Shown here one piece after another: positions 35,262 to 44,097 of a stretch of DNA of 64,000 nt (its first letter is position 1; each line of letters opens with the position of its first letter). Location: the NCBI RefSeq assembly GCF_003202235.1, contig NZ_MASU01000001.1:1-64000 (forward strand), written 5' to 3'. The stretch is from Prauserella flavalba (GTDB lineage Bacteria; Actinomycetota; Actinomycetes; Mycobacteriales; Pseudonocardiaceae). A model generated the notes under the pieces. The model was not told the DNA's origin. It saw only the letters and a list, made by a program, of their open reading frames with translations, and searched no databases. Position numbers and translations under genes: made by a program.

Positions 35262-36116
35262 ATGGGCGTCCTCGAAGGCAAGGCGGTGGTGATCACCGGC
35301 GCCGGGCGCGGACTGGGCCGGGCCTACGCGATGCACGCGGCGGGCCACGGCGCGGCCGTCGTGGTGAACGATGTGGACGGTGAGCTGGCCGAGAAGGTCG
35401 CGGCCGGCATCGTCGCGTCGGGCGGGCTGGCACTGTCCAACGGCGACTCCGTCACCGGCTACGCCGGGGCGAGCGCGATCGTCGAGGCGTGCGTGGAACG
35501 GTTCGGCGCGCTCGACGGCCTGGTGAACAACGCGGGCCTGAACTACCAGGTGCCGCCGTGGGCCGACGATCCCGACCGGGTGCGTGCGCTGGTCGAGGTG
35601 AACGTGCTCGGCTCGCTGTACTGCGGCATGGCGGCGATCCCGGTGATGCGGCGGCAGGGCCACGGCGCGATCGTCAACATCGTGTCGGGCTCGATGCTGG
35701 GCAAGAGCAACGGGGCCGCCTACTCGGCGTCGAAGGGTGCCGTGGCCGCGGCGACCTACTCGTGGGCGACGGACCTCTCCGCCGAGGGCATCAGGGTCAA
35801 CGCCGTGAGCCCGCTGGCCTGGACGCGGATGGTGGAGGCCGACGCCGTGGAACGCGAACGCCTCAGCCGCGACCACACCCCGGAGCGGGTGGCGCCGCTC
35901 GTGACGTACCTGCTGAGCGACCTGTCGTCGGGCATCACGGGCCAGGTCGTGCGCTCCACTGGCGACGCGCTGCACCTCGTGCGCCAGCCGGCCGTCAAGG
36001 AGCCCGTGCTGCGCCGCGAGACGTGGGAGGTGGAGGACATCGCGCGGGCGTTCGAGACCGAGTTCGCGGACGTGCTGGAACCACCGCCTGCGCAGCGCTG
36101 GCGGCTCCCGGGTTGA
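35262..36116 (+). CDS. Short-chain dehydrogenase/reductase
   Basis: A 284-aa SDR: cofactor loop TGAGRGLGRA, NNAG in LVNNAGLN, catalytic Ser in IVSGSM and YSASK (YxxxK). MGVLEGKAVVITGAGRG and the long C-terminal tail (VEDIARAFETEFADV) resemble the multifunctional SDR subgroup. It stands alone downstream of the serine hydrolase; substrate unknown. Confidence 0.88.
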   Translation: MGVLEGKAVVITGAGRGLGRAYAMHAAGHGAAVVVNDVDGELAEKVAAGIVASGGLALSNGDSVTGYAGASAIVEACVERFGALDGLVNNAGLNYQVPPWADDPDRVRALVEVNVLGSLYCGMAAIPVMRRQGHGAIVNIVSGSMLGKSNGAAYSASKGAVAAATYSWATDLSAEGIRVNAVSPLAWTRMVEADAVERERLSRDHTPERVAPLVTYLLSDLSSGITGQVVRSTGDALHLVRQPAVKEPVLRRETWEVEDIARAFETEFADVLEPPPAQRWRLPG

Positions 36117-36125
36117 GCGTGGTGC

Positions 36126-36293
36126 TCAAGCGGGGGTGTGGCCGCTCTCCTCGTCGTCGGAGGGCATGACCTCCCTGGCGTCCTGCCGCTCGATCAGCTT
36201 CTCGTCGTCCCTCGCCGCGGCCTTGGCCTCGTCGATCAGCCGCTGCGACTCGGCGAGCTTGCTCTCGTCGGGGCCCCTCTTCTCCTCCGGCAC
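36126..36293 (-). CDS. Small charged hypothetical protein
   Basis: A 55-aa highly charged protein (EESK/ARDDEKL type sequence, no hydrophobic stretch), probably helical. GTG 36293 is preferred because GGGAGCG lies before it at proper spacing; a longer frame begins at 36356. Not recognised. Confidence 0.5.
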   Translation of the reverse strand: MPEEKRGPDESKLAESQRLIDEAKAAARDDEKLIERQDAREVMPSDDEESGHTPA

Positions 36294-36360
36294 GTCGCGC
36301 TCCCTTCCGAACCGGCGTCTGCCGCTCCGGGGCTTACCAGCGCACGGTGGGGGCAAACCT

Positions 36361-37008
36361 TCAGCGCACGAGGCGGCTGGTGAAGCCTGCGTCCACCAGC
36401 CGGGCGCACGCGTGCGACACGGTCGGGGGCACGTCCTGGGCGATGGCGAACCCGCGCCGGGCGTACTCGGTGATCCGCTGGGTGTCGCCGACCAGCATGT
36501 CGATCACCCTGCCTGCGTCGCCGATGCTCTCGATGTACTCGTCCAGCGACAGCGGCCGGGACGCGCACCGCACCTCCACATCGGGCCAGCGCTTCCTCGC
36601 CGTCGCGTACGCGCGCCGCTGCTGGTAGGGCTTGCAGACGAGCAGCACGGAGGAGACCTCGACGCCCTCGTCGGCGAGCAGGCGCCTGCTGAGGTCGATG
36701 TTGTCGCCGGTGTTGCGGGCGGCGGGCTCCACGAGGATCACGTCGTCGGGCACGCCCAGCTCCAGCGCATGCTCGCGATAGTGCACGGCCTCGCCGCGCG
36801 GGAAGCGGTCGATCGTGGTCGGCGCGTTGGCCCCGGTGAACACGACCAGCGGGAACAGACCCTGGTGGAACAGGCGTGCGGTGTGGGTGGCGACGCCGAG
36901 GTCGTGGCTGCCCAGCCCGATGCCCACGTCCGAGGGGCGCAGCTCGTGGCCGAGGTCGTGGTAGTCCCACAACGTCCGCACGTCGGCCCGGAGGGAGTCC
37001 GGGAGCAT
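36361..37008 (-). CDS. YdcF/DUF218-family protein
   Basis: A 215-aa protein with the DUF218 core: VGIGLGSHDLGVA, VVFTGANAPTT, ILVEPAARNTGDNIDLSRR and VSSVLLVCKPYQQRRAY. The family includes SanA/ElyC-type proteins linked to envelope integrity and YdcF, which binds S-adenosylmethionine; the biochemical role is unsettled. No signal peptide is visible, as in the soluble YdcF type. Confidence 0.88.
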   Translation of the reverse strand: MLPDSLRADVRTLWDYHDLGHELRPSDVGIGLGSHDLGVATHTARLFHQGLFPLVVFTGANAPTTIDRFPRGEAVHYREHALELGVPDDVILVEPAARNTGDNIDLSRRLLADEGVEVSSVLLVCKPYQQRRAYATARKRWPDVEVRCASRPLSLDEYIESIGDAGRVIDMLVGDTQRITEYARRGFAIAQDVPPTVSHACARLVDAGFTSRLVR

Positions 37009-37375
37009 CGGGGTCCTCTTCGTCGGGTGTGCCGGGGTCCGGCCCAGTGTGGCAGGGCCTGCGGCGTCGGCGTAGACCGCGGGCGAGCTGCGAACTTTGC
37101 CGGGAGCACGGCAGGAGGTTGCAGCGGGGAATACCGGCGTCGACGATTCAGCGAACTCCCGATCAGCACGCGTTCGGCGCAGTACGCGACAGAAAGTCGT
37201 TCACGGGTAACCGGATCGAAACCCCCGGTGACGCCCGGTGCTGACTCCGGGCGAGCGACGGCGGGCGGCGTTGCTCTGTTGGTGTTCATGGGCCCAGCGG
37301 ACCACAGCGGGCCGCAACATCGAGCCTCTAAGCTGTTCCAGTCCGCGTTCGGAACTACGCGATTTTGGGGAGAAC
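37009..37375. other. Divergent intergenic region, no gene seen
   Basis: This 367-base gap between the divergent YdcF and Uma2 genes holds no frame with a ribosome site, no long repeat and no tRNA. It presumably carries the two promoters; I see no clear -35/-10 pair. Confidence 0.6.
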
Positions 37376-37930
37376 ATGGCATCGGTCCCGGTTTTCGGAC
37401 ATCGCGAGCCATTGACGCGTAGGGATCTGGAGTCGATCGCGGATGAAGGACACCGCTACGAGCTGGTGGACGGGGTGCTCTTGATGAGCCCATCCCCTCG
37501 TCCCCTCCATCAGCGCGTCGTGGCTCGCGTGCTCGCCGCCGTGAGCGTGAGCTGCCCCCGGGACTGCGAGGCGCTGCCGGCACCGGTGGACGTGGTGCTG
37601 GCCGACGACACGGTGCTCATCCCGGACGTCGTGGTGGGCCGCCGCAGCGACTACACCGAACGCGCGCTGGTGGGAGTGCCGGTGCTGGCGGTCGAGGTGA
37701 TCTCGCCGTCGAGCAGGCTCATCGACACCGAGCTGAAGCGCGCCCGGCTGGCGGCGGCGGGCTGCCCGCACTACTGGCTCGTCGATCCGTACGTGCCGAG
37801 TGTGCTGTGCCTCGTCCTGCGCGACGGCGCCTACGTCACGCTGGAGAAGGCCGAGCGCGACCAGGACATCGCCGTCGCCGAGCCCTTCCCGGTCACCCTC
37901 AACCCGGCCGACCTCGTCTCCGAGTACTAG
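37376..37930 (+). CDS. Uma2-family putative endonuclease
   Basis: A 184-aa DUF820/Uma2 protein of the PD-(D/E)xK fold: RYELVDGVLLMSPSPRPLHQ, LIPDVVVGR (Asp) and VLAVEVISPSSRLIDTELK (E-x-I then Lys). The family is widespread in actinobacteria and often multicopy; nuclease activity is predicted from the fold, not shown. ATG 37376 follows GGGGAG. Confidence 0.88.
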   Translation: MASVPVFGHREPLTRRDLESIADEGHRYELVDGVLLMSPSPRPLHQRVVARVLAAVSVSCPRDCEALPAPVDVVLADDTVLIPDVVVGRRSDYTERALVGVPVLAVEVISPSSRLIDTELKRARLAAAGCPHYWLVDPYVPSVLCLVLRDGAYVTLEKAERDQDIAVAEPFPVTLNPADLVSEY

Positions 37931-37935
37931 ACCGC

Positions 37936-38862
37936 CTAGCTCCTCAGGCTCTCGAACGCCGACCGCGCCGCGGCGCCGATCGCGAGGTCGATGTCGTGGG
38001 CGATGCTGGCCCTGCGCGAGGAGCGGGTGAGCGCGGCGATCGCCACCCGGTCACCGGACTCCGCGGTCACCACGCCGATTTCGTGCCGCAGATGCAGGAA
38101 GGTGCCGGTCTTGCCGCTCACCCGCACCGTGTCGGCGCGCAGGTCGCTGGAGAGCCGCTGGTTGAAGACCTGCAGTGCCATGAGCCTGCGCAGCTCGGCG
38201 GTGGCGCCCGGCCGGGAGACCTGGTCGAGCCAGCACCGTTGCAGCAGCTCGACGAGCGCGGTCGCGCTGCCGACGTTGGCGTGTGCGGGATCGAGCGTCT
38301 CGATGGAGTGCTGCGCCGCGGCGTCGTCGCGGATCGCCAGTTGGAGCGCGAGCCCGAAGTCGTCGCCCGCGACGCCCGCCGCGCACTCGTACATGCGCTG
38401 CATGCGGTGCCGGATGCGGATGCCCGCACAGCCCCAGTCGCGCAGCCGCCCATCGACGTGCTCCACCCCCACGAGGTCGAACAGCGCGTCGGCGCTGGCG
38501 TTGTCGCTGACGGTCAGCGTCAGGTGCAGCAGGTCGCCGACGGCAAGCGTCGCGGGGTAGCGGAACGCGGCGACGCCGCTGGGGCCGACGCTCTTGGTCG
38601 CCGGGTCGATGGTGATGGGCAGCGCCGGATCGAGCTCACCCTCGGCGATCCGGTCCAGCACCACCAGCGCCAGCGGAACCTTGGCCACGGACGCGAGCGG
38701 CACCGGCGTGTCCACGTCGAAGCCGAGCTGCTCGCCGGTGTCGAGGTTGCGGGCAAGCAGGTGGCCGGTGGCGCCGACCTCCCGCCAGTGCTCCGCGATC
38801 GACTCGGCGACGGGGAGCAGCTCGGCGGTGCTGGCGACGTAGGCGGGACGACGGGCGCTCAT
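37936..38862 (-). CDS. Class A beta-lactamase-like serine hydrolase, no signal peptide
   Basis: A 308-aa protein with all three class A motifs: SVAK (PLASVAKVPL), SDN (LTVSDNASADAL) and KTG (VSGKTGTFLH). Secreted beta-lactamases carry an N-terminal signal; here the N-terminus (MSARRPAYVASTAEL) has none, so a cytoplasmic hydrolase or an unusual export route is implied. The ATG overlaps the LysR stop (ATGA), unlike the divergent ampR-ampC layout. Antibiotic resistance is possible but not shown. Confidence 0.86.
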   Translation of the reverse strand: MSARRPAYVASTAELLPVAESIAEHWREVGATGHLLARNLDTGEQLGFDVDTPVPLASVAKVPLALVVLDRIAEGELDPALPITIDPATKSVGPSGVAAFRYPATLAVGDLLHLTLTVSDNASADALFDLVGVEHVDGRLRDWGCAGIRIRHRMQRMYECAAGVAGDDFGLALQLAIRDDAAAQHSIETLDPAHANVGSATALVELLQRCWLDQVSRPGATAELRRLMALQVFNQRLSSDLRADTVRVSGKTGTFLHLRHEIGVVTAESGDRVAIAALTRSSRRASIAHDIDLAIGAAARSAFESLRS

Positions 38863-39806
38863 CCGCGGGCCGCCAGCCGCGCGCGGACGTCCGGCCTCTC
38901 GACGTCGCGGTCCGCGGGCAGCTCGGCGGGCTCCGCCCTGGCACCCACCGCGGCGACGAGCAACGGTTCGAGCCATGCGGGCACGTCGCGGTTTGCCGTC
39001 CTCGCGAGCTCGTAGCCGCGATGGAGGGACTCGTCGGCCAGCGGTGTCCACGCCAGCTCGTGGCGACGCGCGAGCGGCTCGGCGCACAGCAGCATGGCGT
39101 GCCCCGCAAGGGTTTCCGCCACCGCGGCGGCGGTGGAGGCGGCCCGGCGGACGCGTTCTTCCGCGAGCCCGGCGCGGGCGGCGGCCTTGTCGAAGCGCTC
39201 CGCGGCGAACCCCGGCCCGTCCTCGGCGGTGAGCAGGATCGGCGGTGCCTGCCGGGCGGGCGCGCCGCGCCGGGGCCGCAGGCTTTCCAGGTGCACCGTC
39301 CGCGTCGGCAGGGGCGCGGAGGTGGCGAGACCGAGTGGCACGCGGTGGGATGCTGCCTCGGGCGGCACCCGCAGCAACGCGAAGGTCAGGGAACCGGCGG
39401 CGAGCGCGTCGGCCCGTTCCTCGGCCGGCAGCTCCCGCACACTGATCGTCACCCCGCGCCGGGCCCCGGAGCTGATGACACGGGCGAGTGTGGCCGGATC
39501 GCAGTCCGGCGGCACACCCACCGGCTGCGCCGCCGAGGCCAGCGCCGCGCGCGCGACCTGACGCAGGTGCTCGACGCGGCTGAGCACGTCTTTCGCGTGC
39601 GGCAGGAGCTGGACCCCGAGGTCGGTGCTGGTGATCTGCCGCCGGGACCGGTCGAACAGCTCGCCGCCGAGGTGCTGCTCCAGCGTCTTGATCCGCCTGC
39701 TCAGGACGGGTTGTGCGACGTAGAGCACGTCCGCGGCCCTGGAAAAGCTGCCCTCCTCCGTCACGGCGACGTACGCCTCGAGGTGCGCGAGCAGGTCCAC
39801 CAGCAA
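38859..39806 (-). CDS. LysR-family transcriptional regulator
   Basis: A 315-aa protein with N-terminal HTH (EEGSFSRAADVLYVAQPVLS) and a LysR substrate-binding domain. The TTG start at 39806 gives the longest form; GTG 39800 is an equally good alternative. It is cotranscribed with, and overlaps, the beta-lactamase-like gene, so it probably controls it together with itself. The AT-rich spacer upstream contains a 10-base palindrome. Confidence 0.88.
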   Translation of the reverse strand: MLVDLLAHLEAYVAVTEEGSFSRAADVLYVAQPVLSRRIKTLEQHLGGELFDRSRRQITSTDLGVQLLPHAKDVLSRVEHLRQVARAALASAAQPVGVPPDCDPATLARVISSGARRGVTISVRELPAEERADALAAGSLTFALLRVPPEAASHRVPLGLATSAPLPTRTVHLESLRPRRGAPARQAPPILLTAEDGPGFAAERFDKAAARAGLAEERVRRAASTAAAVAETLAGHAMLLCAEPLARRHELAWTPLADESLHRGYELARTANRDVPAWLEPLLVAAVGARAEPAELPADRDVERPDVRARLAARG

Positions 39807-39818
39807 CGAATATCAAAA

Positions 39819-39828
39819 AGCTATAGCT
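39819..39828. promoter_or_regulatory. AGCTATAGCT palindrome upstream of LysR gene
   Basis: A perfect 10-base palindrome in the most AT-rich part of the LysR/M15 divergent spacer, with further TAGCT half sites around it. LysR proteins usually bind such dyads next to their own promoter. Confidence 0.4.
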
Positions 39829-39906
39829 CGTTCAAATCTAGCTCTTGGACATACGAGCGCTTCCGCTGCTTGGCTCGAAGCAGAACCCCTCGCGAATGGA
39901 GTGCCG

Positions 39907-40485
39907 ATGCCCCCTGCCATCCGAATCCACCGCACGGTGCTCGGCGCGTACCTGGCGCTGGCGCTCGCGGCGGCCGTCGTTCTCGCGGGCGGGCCGGTCT
40001 TCGCGCGGGAGCGCGTCCCGGGGCTGGCGTCGCCGATTCTCGACGAGGTCGTGGGGCCGCGGACCGGGCCGGTGTGCGCGCTCGACGCGCGGTACGTGAA
40101 CGAGGAGCCGCGCGGTCTGCGCCCGGATGTCCTCGCCGCGTGGCACCGCCTGCGCACCGAGGCGGACCAGCAGGGCGTCCGGCTGTGCCTGAACGACGGC
40201 AAGCGCAGCGCGAGCCAGCAGCGGCGGGAGTTCACCGACGCGGTGAAGCGGTTCGGCACCGAGGAGCTCGCGGCGCGGTACGTCCTGCCGCCGGAGAAGT
40301 CCATGCACGTCAGGGGAACCGCGGTGGACGTCCAACCGCACGCCTCGGCGGGCTGGGTGGAGCGCAACGGGCACGCGCTGGGTTGGTGCCGCCGCTACGA
40401 GAACGAGTACTGGCACTTCGAGTACAGCCGCAGCTACGTGACGTCGGGCTGCCCGGCGATGCTGCCCAGCGCGACGGGACTGTGA
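39907..40485 (+). CDS. M15-family D-Ala-D-Ala carboxypeptidase (VanY-like), secreted
   Basis: A 192-aa protein with a TM/signal segment (VLGAYLALALAAAVVLAGG) and an M15B zinc peptidase domain: SMHVRGTAVDVQ matches SxHxxGxAxD and EYWHFEY supplies the second His. It would trim peptidoglycan stem peptides outside the membrane. ATG 39907 after GGAG is preferred to GTG 39901. Confidence 0.88.
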   Translation: MPPAIRIHRTVLGAYLALALAAAVVLAGGPVFARERVPGLASPILDEVVGPRTGPVCALDARYVNEEPRGLRPDVLAAWHRLRTEADQQGVRLCLNDGKRSASQQRREFTDAVKRFGTEELAARYVLPPEKSMHVRGTAVDVQPHASAGWVERNGHALGWCRRYENEYWHFEYSRSYVTSGCPAMLPSATGL

Positions 40486-40543
40486 GGTCCGGACAAACCG
40501 GACCGACCTGGCCGGAGCCCGCGCGATGCCCGTTCTCGCGGGC

Positions 40544-40549
40544 TAAATT
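40544..40549 (+). promoter_or_regulatory. -10 element TAAATT, leaderless start
   Basis: TAAATT ends 7 bases before the ATG at 40557 and there is no ribosome-binding site, so the transcript probably starts at the codon. Confidence 0.55.
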
Positions 40550-40556
40550 GTCGGGC

Positions 40557-41261
40557 ATGACTTACGGGGGTCCCGGACAGGGTTATCCACAGCAGCAGCC
40601 CGGCTGGCAGCCACAAGGCCCACAGCAACCGGGCTGGCAACAGCAGAGTCCGCAACCGCAGCAGGGCTGGCAACCGCAGGGTGGACCGCCGCAGCAGATG
40701 TACCCGCGGCAGCAGTTTCCGCAGCAGGAACCGCCGCTGACGCTGCCCGGCTGGGGCGCGATCCCGGCCGTGCTGGGCATCGCGCTCGCCGCACTCGGGA
40801 TGTTCGCGCTGAACTGGGTCGCCGAGGCGAGCTTCGCGGAGGTCGCCAAGTCGATCGACCAGGCCGCCGACGCAGCGACCAGTCTGAACGGCAACGACAG
40901 GCTGGTGGACATCTACTTCCCGACGGGAGCCATCATCGCCCTGGTACTGGCCGCGCTACCTCCTGCGATGTGGACGCTCGGCGCGCTCCGCTCTCGGGAG
41001 AGCATCCGGAAACGCGGCGGCCTCATGAAGAGCAGCCTCAGCGAGGGCAACACCACGCCCACCCGGATCATGATCACCGTCATCGCCGGTCTGTGCCTGC
41101 TCTACCACGTGATCAGCCTGCTGATGCTGACCGACAGCGGCGAGCACCTCGACCAGCTCGGCCCCGGCCCGTGGCTACTCGTGGCGGGTGCCGCCCTGTC
41201 GACGCTGGGCGCCGCGATCGGCCCGCGCATCCCGCGCCGCGCGGGCCACCAGCCGTACTGA
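40557..41261 (+). CDS. Membrane protein with Pro/Gln-rich cytoplasmic N-terminus
   Basis: A 234-aa protein. Residues 1-60 are a PGWQPQG/QQPGW low-complexity region typical of actinobacterial membrane proteins; four hydrophobic helices follow (LGIALAALGMFALNWV, IIALVLAALPPAMWTLGAL, MITVIAGLCLLYHVISLLML and LLVAGAALSTLGAAIG). Function unknown. Confidence 0.82.
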   Translation: MTYGGPGQGYPQQQPGWQPQGPQQPGWQQQSPQPQQGWQPQGGPPQQMYPRQQFPQQEPPLTLPGWGAIPAVLGIALAALGMFALNWVAEASFAEVAKSIDQAADAATSLNGNDRLVDIYFPTGAIIALVLAALPPAMWTLGALRSRESIRKRGGLMKSSLSEGNTTPTRIMITVIAGLCLLYHVISLLMLTDSGEHLDQLGPGPWLLVAGAALSTLGAAIGPRIPRRAGHQPY

Positions 41262-41416
41262 ACGACCAGCGCAGGAAGGTTCTGGCCGACCACCCCGCCG
41301 GCTACCTGCTGAACCTGCGCCGCGAACTGGGCCCGGCCGACGCGGTGGCGCGCATCCGCTCGGCCATCCGCCGGGCTGCTCCGCGACGGCGACGGTGAAT
41401 CCACAGTGGACGCTCA

Positions 41417-41600
41417 GGGTCGGTTCGCTTCGACGAGCTTGGCGAGTTCCATCGCGAACCGGCACCCGGCTGGGCGAAGCACCCCGGCGGCCTCCGCGAC
41501 GTGTACCGGCTCAGGTTCACGATCACCGGAACCACGTACGAGGCGGGCGACCCCGACATGGTCGAGGCGCCCGTGAACCTGCGGCTTCAGGGCGGGGTGA
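41417..41600 (+). pseudogene. Remnant of a gene related to the 164-aa protein at 57279
   Basis: The frame through GTG 41501 reads VYRLRFTITGTTYEAGDPDM, closely matching VYRIELTANGSTYETSGPDM in the protein at 57279-57773 (about 16 of 28 residues identical around this block). Similarity fades before and after and no clean start, ribosome site or stop is seen, and the frame runs into the opposite-strand AbrB gene. I read it as a truncated relic. The rest of 41262-41622 has no credible gene. Confidence 0.55.
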
Positions 41601-41622
41601 GCACGACCGGGGTTCTCGCGGC

Positions 41623-41865
41623 CTACTCGGCGGCCTCGCCGGGCGCCTCGTCCGCGGCGAGGATGCTGCGGGCGAAGTGCTGGAACCGCTCGTTGTCGAC
41701 CAGCGCGATGCCCTGCGTGCTGTCCACGAGGACCAGCAACGTGTCTCCCGGCGACAGGCCCAGGATCTCGCGCGCATCCTTCGGGATGACGATCTGGCCC
41801 TTCTCGCCGATCTTGACGGTACCGACGATGTACCGCCCGTCGGGCCCCTGGATCATCCCGGCCAT
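41623..41865 (-). CDS. AbrB/MazE/SpoVT-family DNA-binding protein
   Basis: An 80-aa swapped-hairpin AbrB protein: VGTVKIGEKGQIVIPKDARE and LGLSPGDTLLVLVD are the family core. Such proteins are transition-state regulators or antitoxins; no toxin gene is adjacent. AT-rich DNA upstream (41880-41940) probably holds its promoter. Confidence 0.88.
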   Translation of the reverse strand: MAGMIQGPDGRYIVGTVKIGEKGQIVIPKDAREILGLSPGDTLLVLVDSTQGIALVDNERFQHFARSILAADEAPGEAAE

Positions 41866-41963
41866 CCAACCCCTTTCAGTGAAAGTACGAAAAGTCTGCC
41901 GTGTCGTAAGAGTGTGTATGGTAGGAAAAGTTATACCAGAGTGCGCGTGTAGATGGGGGCTTG

Positions 41964-42950
41964 ATGGCGGGTGGGGGCGGCGCAGCGCTGGTCGAGCGCC
42001 GGGTGGAAATCGACGGGTTCGCCACGAACTACGGCGAGGGGCCGGACAACGGACCGCCGCTGGTCCTGTTGCACGGCCAGGGCTCGCAATGGGAGGACCA
42101 CGCGAAGGTCCTTCCCATGCTCGTCCCACGGCATCACGTGTTCGCCATCGACGTCGCGGGACACGGTCAGTCGGGCAGGCTCGACGCGTCGGAGTACACC
42201 GCTGTCCGCGTCGGCGAGCTGCTCGAGGCCTTTCTCGACGCGACCGTGGGCGAGCCCGCGATCGTCTGCGGTCACTCATCGGGTGGCCTGCTCGCCCTCT
42301 GGCTCGCTGCCCGGCGGCCTGATCTCGTCCGCGGGCTGCTGCTCGAAGACCCGCCCCTGTTCTCGTCGATCCCGCCGCGCGCCGAGCACACCACCGGTGC
42401 GGTCCTCCCACGGCTGGCCGCCGAGTACCTCAGGGCGGACACCGGTTCGGACTTCCAGCGCTACTACGTCGAACACAGCGACTACTTCGCCTTCTTCGGC
42501 AGGCTCGCCCCGGTGATCACCCGGTACTCCCTGAGGTGGATCGACCGGAACCCCGGACAGCCACTCCGGATCTTCTTCCTCCCCGCACTGGTGAACGTCT
42601 ACTTCCAGGGGCTCGTGCACTACGACCCCGGGTTCGGTGTCGCCTGGCACGAGGGGCATTGGTACGACGGCTTCGACACCGCCGAGGCGCTGGCCTCCGT
42701 CGAGATGCCGACCACGCTGATCCACACCAACTGGTGGCTCAACCGGCACGGCACCTCCTACGACGACCGAGGGGTGCTGATGGCCGCAATGGACGGTGAC
42801 GACGTCGCCCGCGCGGCCGGCCTGCTCGACGATCCCGGGCTCGTCACGATCAGCTCCGGCCACCTCGTCCACTTCGAACGTCCGAAGGAGTATCTCGCCG
42901 CACTCGCCGGGCTGACCGCCAGAGTTGACCGGATGGGCGGGGCGGCGTGA
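41964..42950 (+). CDS. Alpha/beta-fold hydrolase
   Basis: A 328-aa hydrolase: LVLLHGQGSQWEDHAK, nucleophile GHSSGG in IVCGHSSGGLLALW, late His in ISSGHLVHFERP. Related to esterase/epoxide-hydrolase-like enzymes. Its stop overlaps the GlxA-type regulator start (GTGA), so the regulator is coupled and probably controls it. Substrate unknown. Confidence 0.85.
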   Translation: MAGGGGAALVERRVEIDGFATNYGEGPDNGPPLVLLHGQGSQWEDHAKVLPMLVPRHHVFAIDVAGHGQSGRLDASEYTAVRVGELLEAFLDATVGEPAIVCGHSSGGLLALWLAARRPDLVRGLLLEDPPLFSSIPPRAEHTTGAVLPRLAAEYLRADTGSDFQRYYVEHSDYFAFFGRLAPVITRYSLRWIDRNPGQPLRIFFLPALVNVYFQGLVHYDPGFGVAWHEGHWYDGFDTAEALASVEMPTTLIHTNWWLNRHGTSYDDRGVLMAAMDGDDVARAAGLLDDPGLVTISSGHLVHFERPKEYLAALAGLTARVDRMGGAA

Positions 42951-44041
42951 CCCTCGCGAGGGCGGCGCAGAACGACGAGCGCCTCGGCGCGAGCCCCGGG
43001 AGGGTCGTGGCGATCGCCGTGTTCGACGGGGTGGAGATGCTCGATGTCGCCGGCCCCGCGCAGGTCTTCTCGACCGCCGAGCGCGTGAGCGGTGGGCAGG
43101 CCGCCTACCGGCCGATGCTGGTGGGCGCGCGGCGGGGCCCCGTGCGCACGGCCGCGGGAATGCGGGTCGTCGCCGAGCGTTCCTGGCACGAGCTGGAAAC
43201 GGAGGCCGACACGTTCCTCGTGCCCGGCGGAATGCGGATGCGCTCCGGTGAGCCGCTACCACTGGTCGACCCTGGGCTGGTGACGTGGCTCGGCAGCAAC
43301 GGAAGCCGGGCGGCGGCGCGCCTCGTCTCCGTGTGCAGCGGTGCGCACGTCCTGGCCGCCGCCGGGCTCCTGCGAGGGCGGCGCGCGACGACGCACTGGG
43401 CCACGGCCGCGCGGCTGGCGGCCGAGCACCCGCACGTCACCGTCGAGGCCGACTCGATCTTCGTCCGCGACGGCACCGTGTGGACCTGCGCCGGAGGGGC
43501 TGCCGCGATCGACCTGGCCCTGGCCATGGTCGCCCAGGACTACGGGCACGAGCTGGCGCGGCGCGTCGGGCAGGGACTCGTCGTCCATCTGCGCCGCGAG
43601 GGCGGGCAAACGCAGTTCAGCGGCTACCTCGGTCCCCGGGGGCGCTCCACGTCCGAACGACTCGAGGAGCTGCTCGCCTGGATTCCGTCCAACCTGCGTG
43701 AAGAACTGTCGGTCGAAGCACTGGCGCGGCGGGTCAACGTCAGTCGACGCCATTTCGCGCGGCTCTTCCGCGACGAGGTGGGCAGTACACCCGCGTCCTA
43801 TGTGGAGCGAGTACGGGTTCAGGCGGCGATCGACCAGCTCGTCCATACGGACTCGCCCCTGTCCACTGTCGCGGCGATGACCGGTTTCGGTTCCCCGGCC
43901 GCCCTGCACCGCGTGTTCGTTCGCCGTCATGGCCTCAGCCCGGGCGAGTACCGGCGGCGGTTCGCGGTTTCCCTGCACGGTCCTGCCGCCGGGCGGTTCG
44001 ACACCGACGACGACCCGCGGCCCGCACTGGCGGCCACCTGA
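42947..44041 (+). CDS. GlxA-family regulator: DJ-1/PfpI domain plus AraC HTH
   Basis: A 364-aa protein. Residues 15-190 form a DJ-1/PfpI domain (IAVFDGVEMLDVAGPAQVF, SVCSGAHVLAAAGLL with the nucleophile-elbow Cys). Residues about 235-335 are an AraC double HTH (ARRVNVSRRHFARLFRDEVG, AAMTGFGSPAALHRVF). GTG 42947 overlaps the hydrolase stop. It likely senses a small molecule and regulates this pair. Confidence 0.92.
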   Translation: MTLARAAQNDERLGASPGRVVAIAVFDGVEMLDVAGPAQVFSTAERVSGGQAAYRPMLVGARRGPVRTAAGMRVVAERSWHELETEADTFLVPGGMRMRSGEPLPLVDPGLVTWLGSNGSRAAARLVSVCSGAHVLAAAGLLRGRRATTHWATAARLAAEHPHVTVEADSIFVRDGTVWTCAGGAAAIDLALAMVAQDYGHELARRVGQGLVVHLRREGGQTQFSGYLGPRGRSTSERLEELLAWIPSNLREELSVEALARRVNVSRRHFARLFRDEVGSTPASYVERVRVQAAIDQLVHTDSPLSTVAAMTGFGSPAALHRVFVRRHGLSPGEYRRRFAVSLHGPAAGRFDTDDDPRPALAAT

Positions 44042-44051
44042 CCGATCCGGC

Positions 44052-44089
44052 GCCCGGAACCCGGTTCACGGCGAAACCGGGCTCCGGGC
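44052..44089. terminator. Bidirectional hairpin between convergent genes
   Basis: GCCCGGAACCCGGTT and AACCGGGCTCCGGGC form 15-base arms with one mismatch and an 8-base loop. It sits between the GlxA stop (44041) and the lipoprotein stop (44098), a natural place for a two-way terminator. Confidence 0.65.
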
Positions 44090-44097
44090 CGGTCGGG

